A DNA stretch of 64,000 bases from Bacteroidia bacterium (lineage in GTDB: Bacteria; Bacteroidota; Bacteroidia; Bacteroidales; Paludibacteraceae), in contig SAAO01000022.1 of the NCBI GenBank assembly GCA_009929375.1, forward strand, positions 1-64,000, written 5' to 3'. The number at the start of each line of letters is the position of its first letter. Position 1 is the stretch's first letter. Made by a program: the position numbers and the translations under genes. The notes beneath the pieces were generated by a model. The model had not been told where the DNA came from. It did not search any database and was given only the letters and a program-made list of their open reading frames with translations. Positions 50,424-61,800 of this stretch are shown in pieces.

Positions 50424-53400
50424 TTATAGATAAACTTTAAATCCGGCAAAGAAGCTACGGCTCTGAGGCAATAGTCCAGTATCGATGCCCTGATATAGTG
50501 TGCTGTTTCCGGCTGAGAATTCAGGATCGACACCAAGATAATTTGTGATTGTAAACAAATTATTGGCTGAAGCCCATATTGTAACTCCCTGAAGGAAATT
50601 GATTTTGCCAATCGGTAAATCGTACGAAACCTCAAGAGTTTTCAGTCGCAGATACGAACCATCTTCTATCCAGCGGTCAGAAAAACGGTTGTTGCCTTTC
50701 GGGTCGCCATATTCCGATCTTGGAATTGAAGCTTTACTGCCTTCAGTAATCCAGCGGTTGTTTAAAGCCATGCTTTGATTGCTGAATGTGCTTCCGTTTT
50801 CGAGTTGCGAACGCAAATAGTTATAAATGTCGTTGCCGTATGTGTAGTTGAATACAAGTTGTACTCCCAGTCCTTTGTATTTAAGTCCGGCATTAATTGC
50901 GCCAAAGAAATCGGGATTACTGTTTCCAATCACCACCTTATCTTTGTCGTCGATAATTTTATCGTTGTTCTGATCAATAAATCTGACATCTCCGGCTTCG
51001 AGGGCTACCTGTGCTCCGGTAGTTTCAATTACCGACAAACCATCCAGTGCAGCGTCATCGGCTGTGCTGTATACGCCATTTGTTTGATATCCCACAAACT
51101 GACCTATAGGTTGGTTTACAGCAGTCAGAATTTCGGCTCCGTATACTTTGGTGCTGTAATCGCCATCGGTAAGTGAAAGGATTTTGTTTTTGTATGCAGC
51201 AATACTTGCTCCTAAAGTTACATTCAGGTCTTTTGTGCTGATTACACGGGCATTGAAATTAGCTTCGTAACCGCGGTTCGATAATTTTCCATCGTTTGTC
51301 CAGTATGTACCCATTCCACTGTATGGTGCCGGCGTTTTCAACACCAGAAGATTATTGGTTGTATTGTTATACATATCGAACGAAAGAGATAGACGGTCGT
51401 TGAAAAGTGACGCATCGAGACCGAGATTTCTTTTGGTTACTGTTTCCCACTGAATAGCAGGATTTGCAATGTTGTTAATGTGAACTCCGGTTAAGTAATA
51501 GGAGTATTTTACTGCGCTGAAATATGTACGGGCCGCAGTACTTTCGATATCATCGTTACCTGAAGCACCTATACCAGCTCTCATTTTCAGCATATTTACG
51601 AAATTTACATTTTTCATGAAATTTTCGGAACTGATAAGCCATGCAGCATTCAGCGAAGGGAAGACTGCCCAGCTAACTCCCAGCATATTAAGCCCCGAAT
51701 TAGTTTTGTTGCCAAAACGTGAACTTGTTTCGAAAGCGAGTGCTGCTTCTGCAAAGTATTTGTCGCGGAATCCATAGTTGAAAAGTCCGTAATAGCTAAG
51801 CAGTTTGTAAGGATCATCATCTCCGCTTACTGCTTTATATTGTAAACTTCCCGACATTTCGCGCACCTGATCGCTACCGGTATTATGTCCTTCGGCATAT
51901 TCCGATTTGTAGGTATCATACATAAAGCGTACACCTGCATTGAGGTCGTAGCTATGTTCATCAGTTGTTTTGTTCCAATGAGCTTTTGTGTCGCTGAATA
52001 TTGAAGTTTGACGTGCAAACTGAGTTTTTACATGGTTGTTCGATATCATTTCGTTTTCTAACTCGATATAGGGAGCCACACCATACATTGGGCTGTACAT
52101 GTTTTCCGAAAGATTGATCATCGAGAAACTGAATCTTGAACTGATGTTCAGATTTTTGTTGACTTTGTAATCCGGAACAACCGACATGTTGAAATTGGTT
52201 TGCTGTGTGTGTCCGAGTCCATATTCAAGAATCGCATTCGGGTTGGCAATTTTCAAAAAGTCGTAAGTGTCGAGTTTTGTAGTCAAAGCTCTGTCGTTGC
52301 TATACTGATAAGGAGTTAGAAACGGCGATTTGATAAGTGACAAATAGCCCGGCGAATTGATTTGTGTGCGATAGCTTTCGGCAATTCCATCGTTGCGGAG
52401 TTTGCGTGTAGCCTGCAGGTACGAAATATCGAACACTGTATTCAGCTTATCTGTAAGATTAATATCAGAGTTAAAACGTGCATTGATGCGGTTGAAATCA
52501 TTCTTTCTGAGTGTGCTCAACGAATTTGTAAGCCCGATTGACAGATTGTAAAGTGCAATTTCGTCACCACCATTTACAGCCACATTGTAGCTCTGTGTGG
52601 TTCCGTTACGGTAAACCTGATCGACCCAGTTAGTGTTGTTGTGATATTTATTGTAATAGATAAAGTCAGGATCTGTATTCAGAAAATATTGTTCGCTCAG
52701 ATTTTTTTGTGCATCGGGGCTTTTCAACAGGTCACTTAGATATATGCGGTACTGATCAGCATTCATCATTGGTGTTACCTGTGGTTTTTGATTATAACCC
52801 AACATACCCGACACAGTAATCTTAGTGGCCATGCTGCGTCCGCGATTAGTGTTGATAATAATCACACCGTTTCCACCTTTGCTTCCGTAAATTGAAGTTC
52901 CATCTTTCAATACACTAATGCTTTGAATATCATTCATGTCGAGGCCAGAAAGCGGATTGAGATAATTGCCCAAATGTAATGACTGACGTTCGCTCAGATT
53001 GTCGAAAATCACACCATCCACGATAATAAGCGGTTGTGTGTTTGAGTTCAGTGAGTTGATACCCCGAATCAGCATACGTGCTCCGGTTGCAGGGCTACCC
53101 GAATGTATATTCAAAAGCATATCGCCTGAGAGTTGTTTCTTAAACTCCGCATCGATTGAATACGAAGACTGGCTTTCTAACTCAAACGATTTGATGGCTG
53201 TTGAAATTGTGGCTTTACGTTTAGGTCCGAAAGCTGTTATTTCGTCGGCATACACATTCGAAAACACCGAAGGATAGATGTAAATTTCGATTGATCCTCC
53301 GGATTGATATACGGCCACTTCTTTTTTGTCGTAACCGGGAGCCGTCACAATGAGTGTGCGCAGATAGGGCAGCAACTTAATGCTGAATGCACCATTCTCG

Positions 53401-53633
53401 TCGGTCATAGCAGATACGCGCGGGTTGGTGGTTTGTATCTTTGCTCCTGCAAGGGCTTTTTTGGTGACTGCATCGATCACTTTTCCGGTGAGCGAGTCAG
53501 CACTTACCTCCACAGTTTTGGTTGAGACTGCCGCGTTTTGTGCAAATGCCGGAACCGTACTACCCACTAATACTACGAGTAAACTACATTTGTAAAAATG
53601 TATGATGCTGTTTTTCAGTTTTGAAATTTTCAT
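50424..53633 (-). CDS. SusC/RagA-family TonB-linked transporter, module B (1069 aa)
   Basis: Signal peptide ends at AFAQ (residue 32). A carboxypeptidase-regulatory-like domain (about 46-115, LTGKVIDAVTKKALAGAKIQ) is longer and more divergent than in the pectin SusC. The plug has MLIRGINSLNSNTQPLIIVD, GVIFDNLS, and MNDIQSISVLKDGTSIYGSK with GGNGVIIINT. The barrel ends RSFFAGFKVYL. It pairs with the SusD 22 nt downstream and follows a FAS1 lipoprotein by 96 nt. Confidence 0.95.
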   Translation of the reverse strand: MKISKLKNSIIHFYKCSLLVVLVGSTVPAFAQNAAVSTKTVEVSADSLTGKVIDAVTKKALAGAKIQTTNPRVSAMTDENGAFSIKLLPYLRTLIVTAPGYDKKEVAVYQSGGSIEIYIYPSVFSNVYADEITAFGPKRKATISTAIKSFELESQSSYSIDAEFKKQLSGDMLLNIHSGSPATGARMLIRGINSLNSNTQPLIIVDGVIFDNLSERQSLHLGNYLNPLSGLDMNDIQSISVLKDGTSIYGSKGGNGVIIINTNRGRSMATKITVSGMLGYNQKPQVTPMMNADQYRIYLSDLLKSPDAQKNLSEQYFLNTDPDFIYYNKYHNNTNWVDQVYRNGTTQSYNVAVNGGDEIALYNLSIGLTNSLSTLRKNDFNRINARFNSDINLTDKLNTVFDISYLQATRKLRNDGIAESYRTQINSPGYLSLIKSPFLTPYQYSNDRALTTKLDTYDFLKIANPNAILEYGLGHTQQTNFNMSVVPDYKVNKNLNISSRFSFSMINLSENMYSPMYGVAPYIELENEMISNNHVKTQFARQTSIFSDTKAHWNKTTDEHSYDLNAGVRFMYDTYKSEYAEGHNTGSDQVREMSGSLQYKAVSGDDDPYKLLSYYGLFNYGFRDKYFAEAALAFETSSRFGNKTNSGLNMLGVSWAVFPSLNAAWLISSENFMKNVNFVNMLKMRAGIGASGNDDIESTAARTYFSAVKYSYYLTGVHINNIANPAIQWETVTKRNLGLDASLFNDRLSLSFDMYNNTTNNLLVLKTPAPYSGMGTYWTNDGKLSNRGYEANFNARVISTKDLNVTLGASIAAYKNKILSLTDGDYSTKVYGAEILTAVNQPIGQFVGYQTNGVYSTADDAALDGLSVIETTGAQVALEAGDVRFIDQNNDKIIDDKDKVVIGNSNPDFFGAINAGLKYKGLGVQLVFNYTYGNDIYNYLRSQLENGSTFSNQSMALNNRWITEGSKASIPRSEYGDPKGNNRFSDRWIEDGSYLRLKTLEVSYDLPIGKINFLQGVTIWASANNLFTITNYLGVDPEFSAGNSTLYQGIDTGLLPQSRSFFAGFKVYL

Positions 53634-53729
53634 GTGTAAAAATTATTTTTCAATTGTCACATGGAACCTGCATGTCAGATTTTCATTTTAATTGTTGAAT
53701 ATTCTGGCAAATGCTTGTTTCATATCTAA

Positions 53730-55322
53730 TTATCGTACTGGTTCAAATATAATACAATCGATTAACAGTTCTCTGGTATATACAGAAGTTTCTTTAGCGG
53801 TTACATTGCTGTTAACCTTGAATTTTACGTTTGTTGATTCGAGTCCGTATTCCGAATACGGGAAAGTAACTTTTGATGCAACAAGCACTTTGGTCACTTT
53901 TTCAGGATCGGTCACATAACCGGCCGAGTTGTTTGTGTAATTTACATTTACAATCTTTCCTCTGTCGTTCGATTGATAGGTAAGCGTAAATGTCAGCTTA
54001 TTCGGTTTAGGAGTCAGTGTTTTTACTTTTTGAGGCACCATCACGCAATAAATGTTGTATGCACCACCTTGTTTTATTGTGGAATCAGGGTTTAGTGCTC
54101 CCGACAATGTATTTCTGACTTCGAATGTCACAGTTGGATTTACAGAAGCTGTTGTTGCCGAGACTTCAATAAATTTTTTGTTCGAAATATGGTATTCAAT
54201 GTCGTTGTAACTACGCTCATATAAATTCGACCATGTGTTTGTTCGTCCGGTTGAACGCTCAGCCTCAATAAGAATTTCCTTATGCCAGGATTCCCATGGT
54301 TTTATATTCAGCTCGTTGACCATATACACTTTACCGTTACTTGCAGGAAATGCCAGCGCTGATTGTTCAAAAGGTTTATAAAACTTGTTCTTGTTTGTAG
54401 ATATGAGTGTGTCGTTGTTCATGTTTTGCCATGTGTGGCTGAATACCAGATCTTTGGTAAGCGCGTACAGGGTGTTTTTCCGTTGAAGCGTATCAGCCGT
54501 GATTTTTGTGTCTTCTGACAAATAATAATAGTTATAAAAGTTTTTAATACTATTGTAGGATCTTTCCCATGCCATATTCGTAGGCAATAATACAGAGTAT
54601 GTACTATCCTCGTTATTCATGGCTCCGAGCCTCCAGAACATAACATTGTAGTTGTAAATCACCGAATCGAGATACACGGTTTCGCCCATTTCGTTTACAT
54701 CTCCCGGAATACTCTTTTCGGCATCGAAATATATTTCATTGAACGAGAACAGGTAGTTGCGTACCGAGTCGAGTTCAATTCCTTTCGACAGGAATTCCCA
54801 AACATTGTTGAAAAACGGAATTTGATCTTCAATCACATGAATTACTCCGTTTGAAGTGAGTATGTTCTTCTGCTTCAGCTTTATTTCTCCAATATAAAAG
54901 TCGTTGTCTACAGGTTTGAATGTCATTATTTTTTTGTTAAGCAATAAAATACGTACATCCTTTGTACCTGAAGCAGGGTAACTGAAACGTGTAATATGAT
55001 TCTGTACAAATTCTTTCAGCAGCATGTCTTTGTCAACATCTGTTTCGGTAGTGTCGATCATAGCAGCTGCCTGATTGTCGGGTATCCAAATGGTAAACAT
55101 TTGCGAGCTTGCAAGCATCTGGTCGTAGCCGGTTTTCTTTACAGCCCAGGCAAATATTGAGAAATCGGGATTTTCCTTTATTGTTTCCCAAAGGTTTTTG
55201 TCCGAAACGATGGAAGGGTCGACGCTGTAATGTTCGTTCCATTTCTCACTTTCGCAGGCCGTAAAGCCAACCAACGCAGCCAGAAACAGCAATAAACCTG
55301 TATTTTTGAATTTTATCTTCAT
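53730..55322 (-). CDS. Fasciclin (FAS1) domain lipoprotein, module B (530 aa)
   Basis: Start ATG at 55322 (MKIKFKNTGLLLFLAALVGF, lipidation C23 in FTACESE); the longer reading begins with TTG. The first FAS1-like domain spans about 40-180: FSIFAWAVKKTGYDQML, MFTIWIPDNQAA, LKEFVQNHITRFSYP, LTSNGVIHVIEDQIPFFNNV. A second, less clear one follows (FSFNEIYFDAEKSIPGDVNE, SVLLPTNMAWERSYN). The C-terminal 150 residues (TVTFEVRNTLSGALNPDST, YNIYCVMVPQKVKTLTPKPN, TRELLIDCIIFEPVR) look like a beta-sandwich binding domain. FAS1 domains mediate adhesion in other proteins; a surface ligand-presenting role beside SusCD is inferred. Confidence 0.88.
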   Translation of the reverse strand: MKIKFKNTGLLLFLAALVGFTACESEKWNEHYSVDPSIVSDKNLWETIKENPDFSIFAWAVKKTGYDQMLASSQMFTIWIPDNQAAAMIDTTETDVDKDMLLKEFVQNHITRFSYPASGTKDVRILLLNKKIMTFKPVDNDFYIGEIKLKQKNILTSNGVIHVIEDQIPFFNNVWEFLSKGIELDSVRNYLFSFNEIYFDAEKSIPGDVNEMGETVYLDSVIYNYNVMFWRLGAMNNEDSTYSVLLPTNMAWERSYNSIKNFYNYYYLSEDTKITADTLQRKNTLYALTKDLVFSHTWQNMNNDTLISTNKNKFYKPFEQSALAFPASNGKVYMVNELNIKPWESWHKEILIEAERSTGRTNTWSNLYERSYNDIEYHISNKKFIEVSATTASVNPTVTFEVRNTLSGALNPDSTIKQGGAYNIYCVMVPQKVKTLTPKPNKLTFTLTYQSNDRGKIVNVNYTNNSAGYVTDPEKVTKVLVASKVTFPYSEYGLESTNVKFKVNSNVTAKETSVYTRELLIDCIIFEPVR

Positions 55323-55397
55323 GTGTAAATAATTTTTGGTCAATGAATCATAAACCTTATAAAACAGTAAATGATAAGTTGTTAAATAGTAAATACA

Positions 55398-57293
55398 TTA
55401 GTCTCTTGTTTCGGGTACGCCTCCTGGAGGTGCATAAACACTTTTGGGGACAAATTCAAAATAGTCCATCTGAGCCTGAGCTTTCGGATTATCGAGAACA
55501 GAGCGGAACCTGATGTAGTGAGGTTCATAGGTGTCGAAAGTAAATGTTCCTACAATACGTCTCATTGGATAAACTTCTTCGCGCAGCGGTTTTGAGTTTT
55601 GTCCGATTACCATGGTTACCGGAGCATTCATAAATCCACGGTTACGCATAGCCTTGTCAATTTCAACTCCGTTGTCGTCGGTTTCGGCATCGCTAATCCA
55701 ACCTACTTTTGCAGCCGTTTTTCGCATGCGAAGGTCGAGTGGAATTCCGATGGGTTTGCCATCCACGTATATTTGAGTCACGCTTCGTTGATCATTTCCT
55801 GAATATCCGAAACGAAGTTCGTAAGTTCCGGGAGGTACAGGCAGCAAGCGAACTGTGATGTCGTAAGTACCAAGTCCCATCATTTCATCGCCCTGAAAAT
55901 TGTGCCATTGTCTGTCTTTACCAGCCAGATAAATGAAACGGGTGTCTTTTGTTTGTTTTACATATTTGAAATATCCCGGAGGAATACCAAAACGGTCGCC
56001 ACTTGAGTTGTTCTGCGAATTCGACAAACGTAGATTATTGTTCTGCATTTCAGGCATTAATGAAGTAAAGTCGAAACGAATACGTGTATTCGAAAGCATA
56101 TATTCCACATTGTCGGTATAAAGCAGAATTTCGTTAAGATGATGTATTACACCATTTACAGTGGTTTTTGTGCGGTTTGTTACATACAATTCGTCTTCAC
56201 TGTCGGGGTTGATCATAGCTGCCATTCCGCTGGTAATACGTTTGTTCGAAACTTTCATAATGCGGTTGGTGTACATGGTTTCAAGGAATTCGTACATTTC
56301 CACGTTTTTAGCCATGCTGGTGCTTATGAAAAACTGGTTCGAGTTCACGATTTTTTCAACCAGGTGATACGAAATAAACTTATTCAGACTGTTGTTGCGG
56401 TTTGTAAAATTATTTTCGTAACCTGGTGATGGATACCATTGTTCTGCTTTAAGAATCAGGTCGTCAATGCTATTGATACCAAATTTCTTGAAGAGCTGAT
56501 CCGATTCCACAAATGCAGTATAACCAAATTTACGGGTTGGAGGACATGGAATGGTATAAGTTTCGTATTCGTCTTTATACAGATATTTTTCAGGATCGTA
56601 CGTTTTGTCTTCGATAAGCAAAAGCGAATCGTTCATTCCTGTAAGTTTAAGAGCAGCACTGAAAATTGTCAGATCGGGATCACCAGCAATAAGATCGGGT
56701 AATTGAGCCATCGAAGGTGTGAGTACACGGTTAATAACATGAATCACTCCATTGTAAACTTCAATATTTTTTTCGATTATTTCTGAGTTACGATTCAGAA
56801 GAATTCTTGATTTGCCTGTAATTGTATCTGTTTCGAACAAAACTTCAATGACACGGTCGTTCATATTTACATTGGGAATTACACCATCTGTGAGTGCATC
56901 TGTGAAATACTTCATATTCACAATATGTGTACGTACAATGTAATTTATTTCATCGGTAGTCATACTATCACGTGTAAATTGTGAACCTCTCGATTTATAA
57001 TACAACTCTAAGGCTTCATTAGTAGGAGCCAGACAGGTGTATTCGCCATAGGCACTTAACATCCCTTTCAGGCCGGCCATGTCCACCAATTTTACATATT
57101 CGCTGTAGTTAGCGCTGTCTTTTTTCAGATACGAATAAATCATATCACCTGTGAAAGTGGTGATATAGCGCTCATCTATCTCGGGTTTGCAACCGAATGC
57201 AAGAAATGCCACGAGTGCGAACAATACTGCTTTATTCAAAACAGCTTTTGCCATTATTCTGATATTTTTTTTCATATATATCATATTTTTCAT
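55398..57293 (-). CDS. Fasciclin (FAS1) domain lipoprotein, module A downstream copy (631 aa)
   Basis: Lipoprotein signal ending at C35 from the first ATG (LFALVAFLAFGC); start codons at 57293, 57275 and 57254 are all possible. Two FAS1 domains are visible: about 55-190 (LVDMAGLKGMLSAYGEYTCL, APTNEALELYY, NVYNGVIHVINRV-like VYNGVIHVINRVLTPSM) and about 205-400 (DLTIFSAALKLTGMNDSLLL, GYTAFVESDQLFKKFGI, TVNGVIHHLNEILLYT). The C-terminal third is a beta-rich, carbohydrate-binding-like region (FIYLAGKDRQWHNFQG, PPGTYELRFGYSGNDQRSVT, HYIRFRSVLDNPKAQAQMD). It lies 24 nt after SusD of module A. Confidence 0.88.
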   Translation of the reverse strand: MKNMIYMKKNIRIMAKAVLNKAVLFALVAFLAFGCKPEIDERYITTFTGDMIYSYLKKDSANYSEYVKLVDMAGLKGMLSAYGEYTCLAPTNEALELYYKSRGSQFTRDSMTTDEINYIVRTHIVNMKYFTDALTDGVIPNVNMNDRVIEVLFETDTITGKSRILLNRNSEIIEKNIEVYNGVIHVINRVLTPSMAQLPDLIAGDPDLTIFSAALKLTGMNDSLLLIEDKTYDPEKYLYKDEYETYTIPCPPTRKFGYTAFVESDQLFKKFGINSIDDLILKAEQWYPSPGYENNFTNRNNSLNKFISYHLVEKIVNSNQFFISTSMAKNVEMYEFLETMYTNRIMKVSNKRITSGMAAMINPDSEDELYVTNRTKTTVNGVIHHLNEILLYTDNVEYMLSNTRIRFDFTSLMPEMQNNNLRLSNSQNNSSGDRFGIPPGYFKYVKQTKDTRFIYLAGKDRQWHNFQGDEMMGLGTYDITVRLLPVPPGTYELRFGYSGNDQRSVTQIYVDGKPIGIPLDLRMRKTAAKVGWISDAETDDNGVEIDKAMRNRGFMNAPVTMVIGQNSKPLREEVYPMRRIVGTFTFDTYEPHYIRFRSVLDNPKAQAQMDYFEFVPKSVYAPPGGVPETRD

Positions 57294-57317
57294 TTTTCTG
57301 AGATAATTGTGATTCGC

Positions 57318-58853
57318 TTATTTGTATTTCGATTCGTAATACGGATTCTGGGTCAGCTTACCATTAGCGCTAAGTTCATCTTCATGGATAGGGAAATATA
57401 ATGCATCCATAACTTTCATTTTGCTGCTTACCACACTTTGATTTTCCGTTAGTTTTCTAATTATAGTTTCAACCAGACGGTTGGTTTTTCCATCACGGCG
57501 GGCCATACGCATAAGGTCGAACCAGCGTTTTCCTTCGAACATTAGTTCGCGCTGTCGTTCGAGAAGTACGAGTTTCTCCATTTTGTCTTTGTCGTTATAG
57601 TTTTCAATAGCAAGAGTATCGGTCAGTGTCGGGTTCGAACGAAGGTATGTGGTATTTACAATTTTCAGAGCTTCGCCAAATTTTTCCTTTTGAACCAGGG
57701 CTTCAGCTTTCATTAGCATAACATCGGTTAGGCGATACACAATCCAGTTAGCAGGCTGGATTTGAGCTGTGCGATATGTGTAAAAACTTGTACCTGCCGA
57801 ATTTTCAGTTCTGATCATGCCGGGGTACTTGAAAATCGGATACACATTGTTTGTTGTTTTGGGGGCAATAAAGTCTTTACGGCGCACATCAATGATTTCA
57901 GGAGTGTTGGTAAAAACGTCATTGTCAATAGTGATAAACTCAGGAACCACAAGCTGACCTGCAGGGTTTTCTTTGGTTCCATAGAAACTGTTTATTGTAT
58001 TGTTGTAAGTGTAATTATTGGTTGAAAACTGCAATTCAAAAATACTTTCGGTTGAGTTTTTTAATCCGAAAATTTTTGAAAAAGGCTCATTCTCCGGTTC
58101 AATCATTTTGAGTAATGGATCGTCCAAAACTCTGTTGCTTACAGAAATACAATCATCGTATTTGTTACGCCACAAATAAATGTCGGCCAGCAATGCTCTG
58201 ATGGCATTTTTAGTGATACGTCCTTTGTTGGCATTTGCTTTTCCATAGGCGCTCATGGCCCAGACTTCAGCCTTAATCAGGTCGGCTTCAAGATAATCAA
58301 GAATTACGTCTTCAGAACTTTTAGGAATACTATAGTCCTGTGTGTCGCTAATTGAAGCATCTGTTACAAATGGAACTTCTCCAAAGGCACGAACCAGATA
58401 AAAATAGCTTAAAGCACGAATTGTCATTACTTCAGCCAGTTTGGCATTTAGTTTTGATTGTGAGAAATTCGGATCAATCACTGTGGGAGCATAGTGCATT
58501 ACAATATTACAATAGTTAATTGTTTTGTAGAATGCTGACCAGCTTGCATAAGGATTTGTAGGCTGAATATTGGCTTCGATAATCTTTTTGAGATTCTCGC
58601 TTATACCATAACCTCCAATCACGTTGTCGGAGCGTAGTTCTCCGTATACAATCATTCGGCTGATCACATCATTTTCAATCATCGAACGGTAGCAGGTGGC
58701 AACCACTGCTTCCACATCCGACTCCAGTTTCCAGTAGTCACCTGCCACAATTTTACCCTCCGGTTCGATGGAAAGCCAGTCGGTACATGCCGAAAATGTG
58801 CTAATAAGGCTTATGATGGCAATAAATTTTATATGTTTCATTTTCCTACTCAT
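57318..58853 (-). CDS. SusD/RagB-family lipoprotein, module A (511 aa)
   Basis: Lipoprotein signal ending at C23 (SLISTFSAC) followed by TDW. Starts at 58853 or 58841 (MKHIKF) are both possible. Conserved SusD features: LSIEPEGKIVAGDYWKLESD, AVVATCYRSMIENDV, KLAEVMTIRALSYFYLVRAF, GEVPFVTDASIS, AIRALLADIYLWRNKYDDCI, NWIVYRLTDVMLMKAEALVQ, and ERQRELMFEGKRWFDLMRMA. These are the canonical RagB hallmarks, clearer than in module B. It sits 19 nt after its SusC. Confidence 0.96.
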   Translation of the reverse strand: MSRKMKHIKFIAIISLISTFSACTDWLSIEPEGKIVAGDYWKLESDVEAVVATCYRSMIENDVISRMIVYGELRSDNVIGGYGISENLKKIIEANIQPTNPYASWSAFYKTINYCNIVMHYAPTVIDPNFSQSKLNAKLAEVMTIRALSYFYLVRAFGEVPFVTDASISDTQDYSIPKSSEDVILDYLEADLIKAEVWAMSAYGKANANKGRITKNAIRALLADIYLWRNKYDDCISVSNRVLDDPLLKMIEPENEPFSKIFGLKNSTESIFELQFSTNNYTYNNTINSFYGTKENPAGQLVVPEFITIDNDVFTNTPEIIDVRRKDFIAPKTTNNVYPIFKYPGMIRTENSAGTSFYTYRTAQIQPANWIVYRLTDVMLMKAEALVQKEKFGEALKIVNTTYLRSNPTLTDTLAIENYNDKDKMEKLVLLERQRELMFEGKRWFDLMRMARRDGKTNRLVETIIRKLTENQSVVSSKMKVMDALYFPIHEDELSANGKLTQNPYYESKYK

Positions 58854-58872
58854 TATATTTTTTCAAAATGTA

Positions 58873-61800
58873 TTAAAAACTTACTGAAATACCTGCTGTA
58901 AACGAACGCGAACGTGGAGTCTGACTATTGTCGGTACTTACTCCGAGTGATCCGTAACCAACTTCAGGATCCACTCCCGAATATTTGCTGAAAGTAAGCA
59001 AATTGTTGATGGTCAGATACAGGTTTAATGAATTAATGTGATATGGTTTAAGCTTGGCAGGATCGAGCATATAGTTCACCTGAAGGTTCTTTACACGGAA
59101 GAATGATCCATCTTCCACATAACGGTCGCTTCCCAACCAGTTGTATCCACTCTGATAAAGTGCACGTGGAATGGATGTAACATCGCCATCCTTGCGCCAG
59201 CGCCAGTTTACACTTGCAGACTGATTGTTGTTACTGTACATGTTTTCGGCGAGCATTCGGCCTCTGTTTACCACTTTGTTTCCTACCCTGAAGTTCGAAA
59301 AAATATTGGCCGAAAAACGTTTGTAGTTGAACTTTACTGATAAACCTCCGTTGAAAAGTGGGTTGGAGTTGCCAAGATATACGATGTCAAGTTCGTTGAT
59401 GTTTCCATCGTGATTAATATCTTCGTAAATGGCATCACCTCCATTGAATTTGTACTCGGAAGATTCGCCTGCAGCAAAGGTCATACGTACAGGATCGCCT
59501 GAGGCGTTACGGATAATAGTTCCGTTTTCGTCGAGTGCAAAAGGACTTGTGCCTTCGCGGCCGGGCTCGTATTCGCTGTACTGATACACACCTTTATAAC
59601 GGAAACCGTATATCGATCCGAAAGAGTTATTTTCCTGAATACGTGTCAGATACGATCCGTTGCTGTAGTCGAAATCTTTGTTGTAGCTATCCAGAATACT
59701 TTGTTTCAGGTCGATAATGGTGTTTACGTAGTTAGAGAAGTTCAACGACACACCCATTGAAAAATCACCGGCTCTGATAATTTTGTTTGCATTCATGTTA
59801 AGTTCCCAACCTATATTGTCCATGATACCTGCATTCTGATAGCTCAGAGAACCATAACCTGCTGTGGAAGGAATTGCCAGATTTGCAAAAAGCATATCTT
59901 CGGTACGTTTCGAATAATAGTTGAAGTCCATAGTGTATGAATCTTCCAAAAATCCGAGGTCGATACCATAGTTAAATGAACTTACTTTTTCCCAGCGAAG
60001 ATCAGTCAACTGAATGTTTTCAGGACGAATTGTGGGAATGTCCACATAGCTGCTGTATGCCGAATAAAGGCTGTAGAACAGATATTCGCCACCAGGTTGG
60101 TTACCGGTAATACCCCAGCTCGGACGTAATTTAAAAGTACTCAGCCATTTGTCGCTGAAATCCATAAATTTCTCATCAGCAATGTTCCATGCAAATGATA
60201 ATCCGGGGAATGTTCCCCATTTGCGGTCGTCACCGAATTTGGTACTACCATCACGTCGAACAGTAATGTCGGCTACATATTTGTCGAACAAAACATAATG
60301 AGCCATAAACATATAGGCCATCCAACGTCCCTGTCCGGGACCGGTAGAGAAATTATTAATATTTCCACCCGCTGTAGCACCGGTAATTGGTCCTGTAGGA
60401 GTTCCGTAAGCCGAAATGCTTTGGTATCTCGATGAGTTTGTTCCCAACTGGAACGAACCGTAAAGCATTACCGAATGATCTTTGTTTTTTATTTTCGGAA
60501 TCCAGGTAAGGTTGTTGTCAGTTGATATTGACAGATTTCTGTTATCATAGGTATTCGATGCATTTATGTCACCTCCTGTCCAGTTCGATGTGCTCAGTTC
60601 TTTAGGAAGAAAGCTGTATGTGCTCCCATTGTTAACATCGAACGACACATAGGCTTTGTATCGCAACATAGTTTCCTGTGGATCGAGCAAATCGTATTGA
60701 ATACGGAATGTTGGTAGAATTCTCACCGAACGGGTCAGTTTTGTCGCCAGATTAGCAGAAGCTACAGGGTTACGAAGATCTTTCTGGTCGTCGAGCTGGT
60801 TGGATGCATTGGGCAACATTTTATAATATCTGTCGGTATTGTTTCCCTGCGCATCCTGTGCATAAATGCTCATGTTAGGCATTATTCTGTAAGCAATTCC
60901 CAACAGACCATCATAGTTTTGCTTGTTGTTGGTATCGGTGAACGAGAATTCTGAAGAGAAACGAATTCTGTCCGATACGTTATAATCAAGGTTAATACGT
61001 GTTGAATATCGTTTCAGATTTTGTCCGATAACCGAACCGGTCTGGTTGTAATACCCACCTGATACAAGGAAGCGGGCACGATCGCCACCACCCGAGAGTT
61101 GTACGTAATGGTCGTGAGTGCTACCAAATTGAGTTACTGCTTTTACCCAGTCAGTGTTGTTATTGAAATTTTCGTATTCTGAGAATGTCGGGTCGTAGTT
61201 CAACTCGCGGATATTTGCTGTTCTGTCGCTTTGTGTCGGATTGAAATATGATTCTTTGAGTAACATAGTGTAGTCGTCACCGGTAAGCATTTTCATTCCA
61301 CGGGGTTGTACTGCACCGCTGAATCTATAAGAATACTGAACTCTGGTTTTACCTCTGATACCTTTTTTTGTGACAATGGAGATAACCCCGTTTGCACCAC
61401 GCGATCCCCAAACCGCTGTAGAAGCAGCATCTTTCAATACAGTAATGCTTTCGATGTCGTCCACGTTTACACTGAGGAGGTCGGCAAATTGTTCCTGATT
61501 GGCAGTTGCAAATTCAAAATCGGCAGCAGCAGGAGTCTCAAAAATTACACCATTGAGAACAATCAGAGGTTCTGAACTTGAGTTGATGGATGTAATACCA
61601 CGAATACGCATTGAACTTCCGCTACCGGCATCACCCGAATTGCTTACAATGTCGAGTCCCGAAATACGTCCCTGAAGTGCATCGTCAACTGAAACAACCG
61701 AAAGTCCTTCGAATTCCTTGGTGCTAATGGTTTGCATTGCCATTGAGATTTCACGGGTCGGAATGTCAAGCGTTCCGTTGTTGGTTGTCTTTTTTGCGCT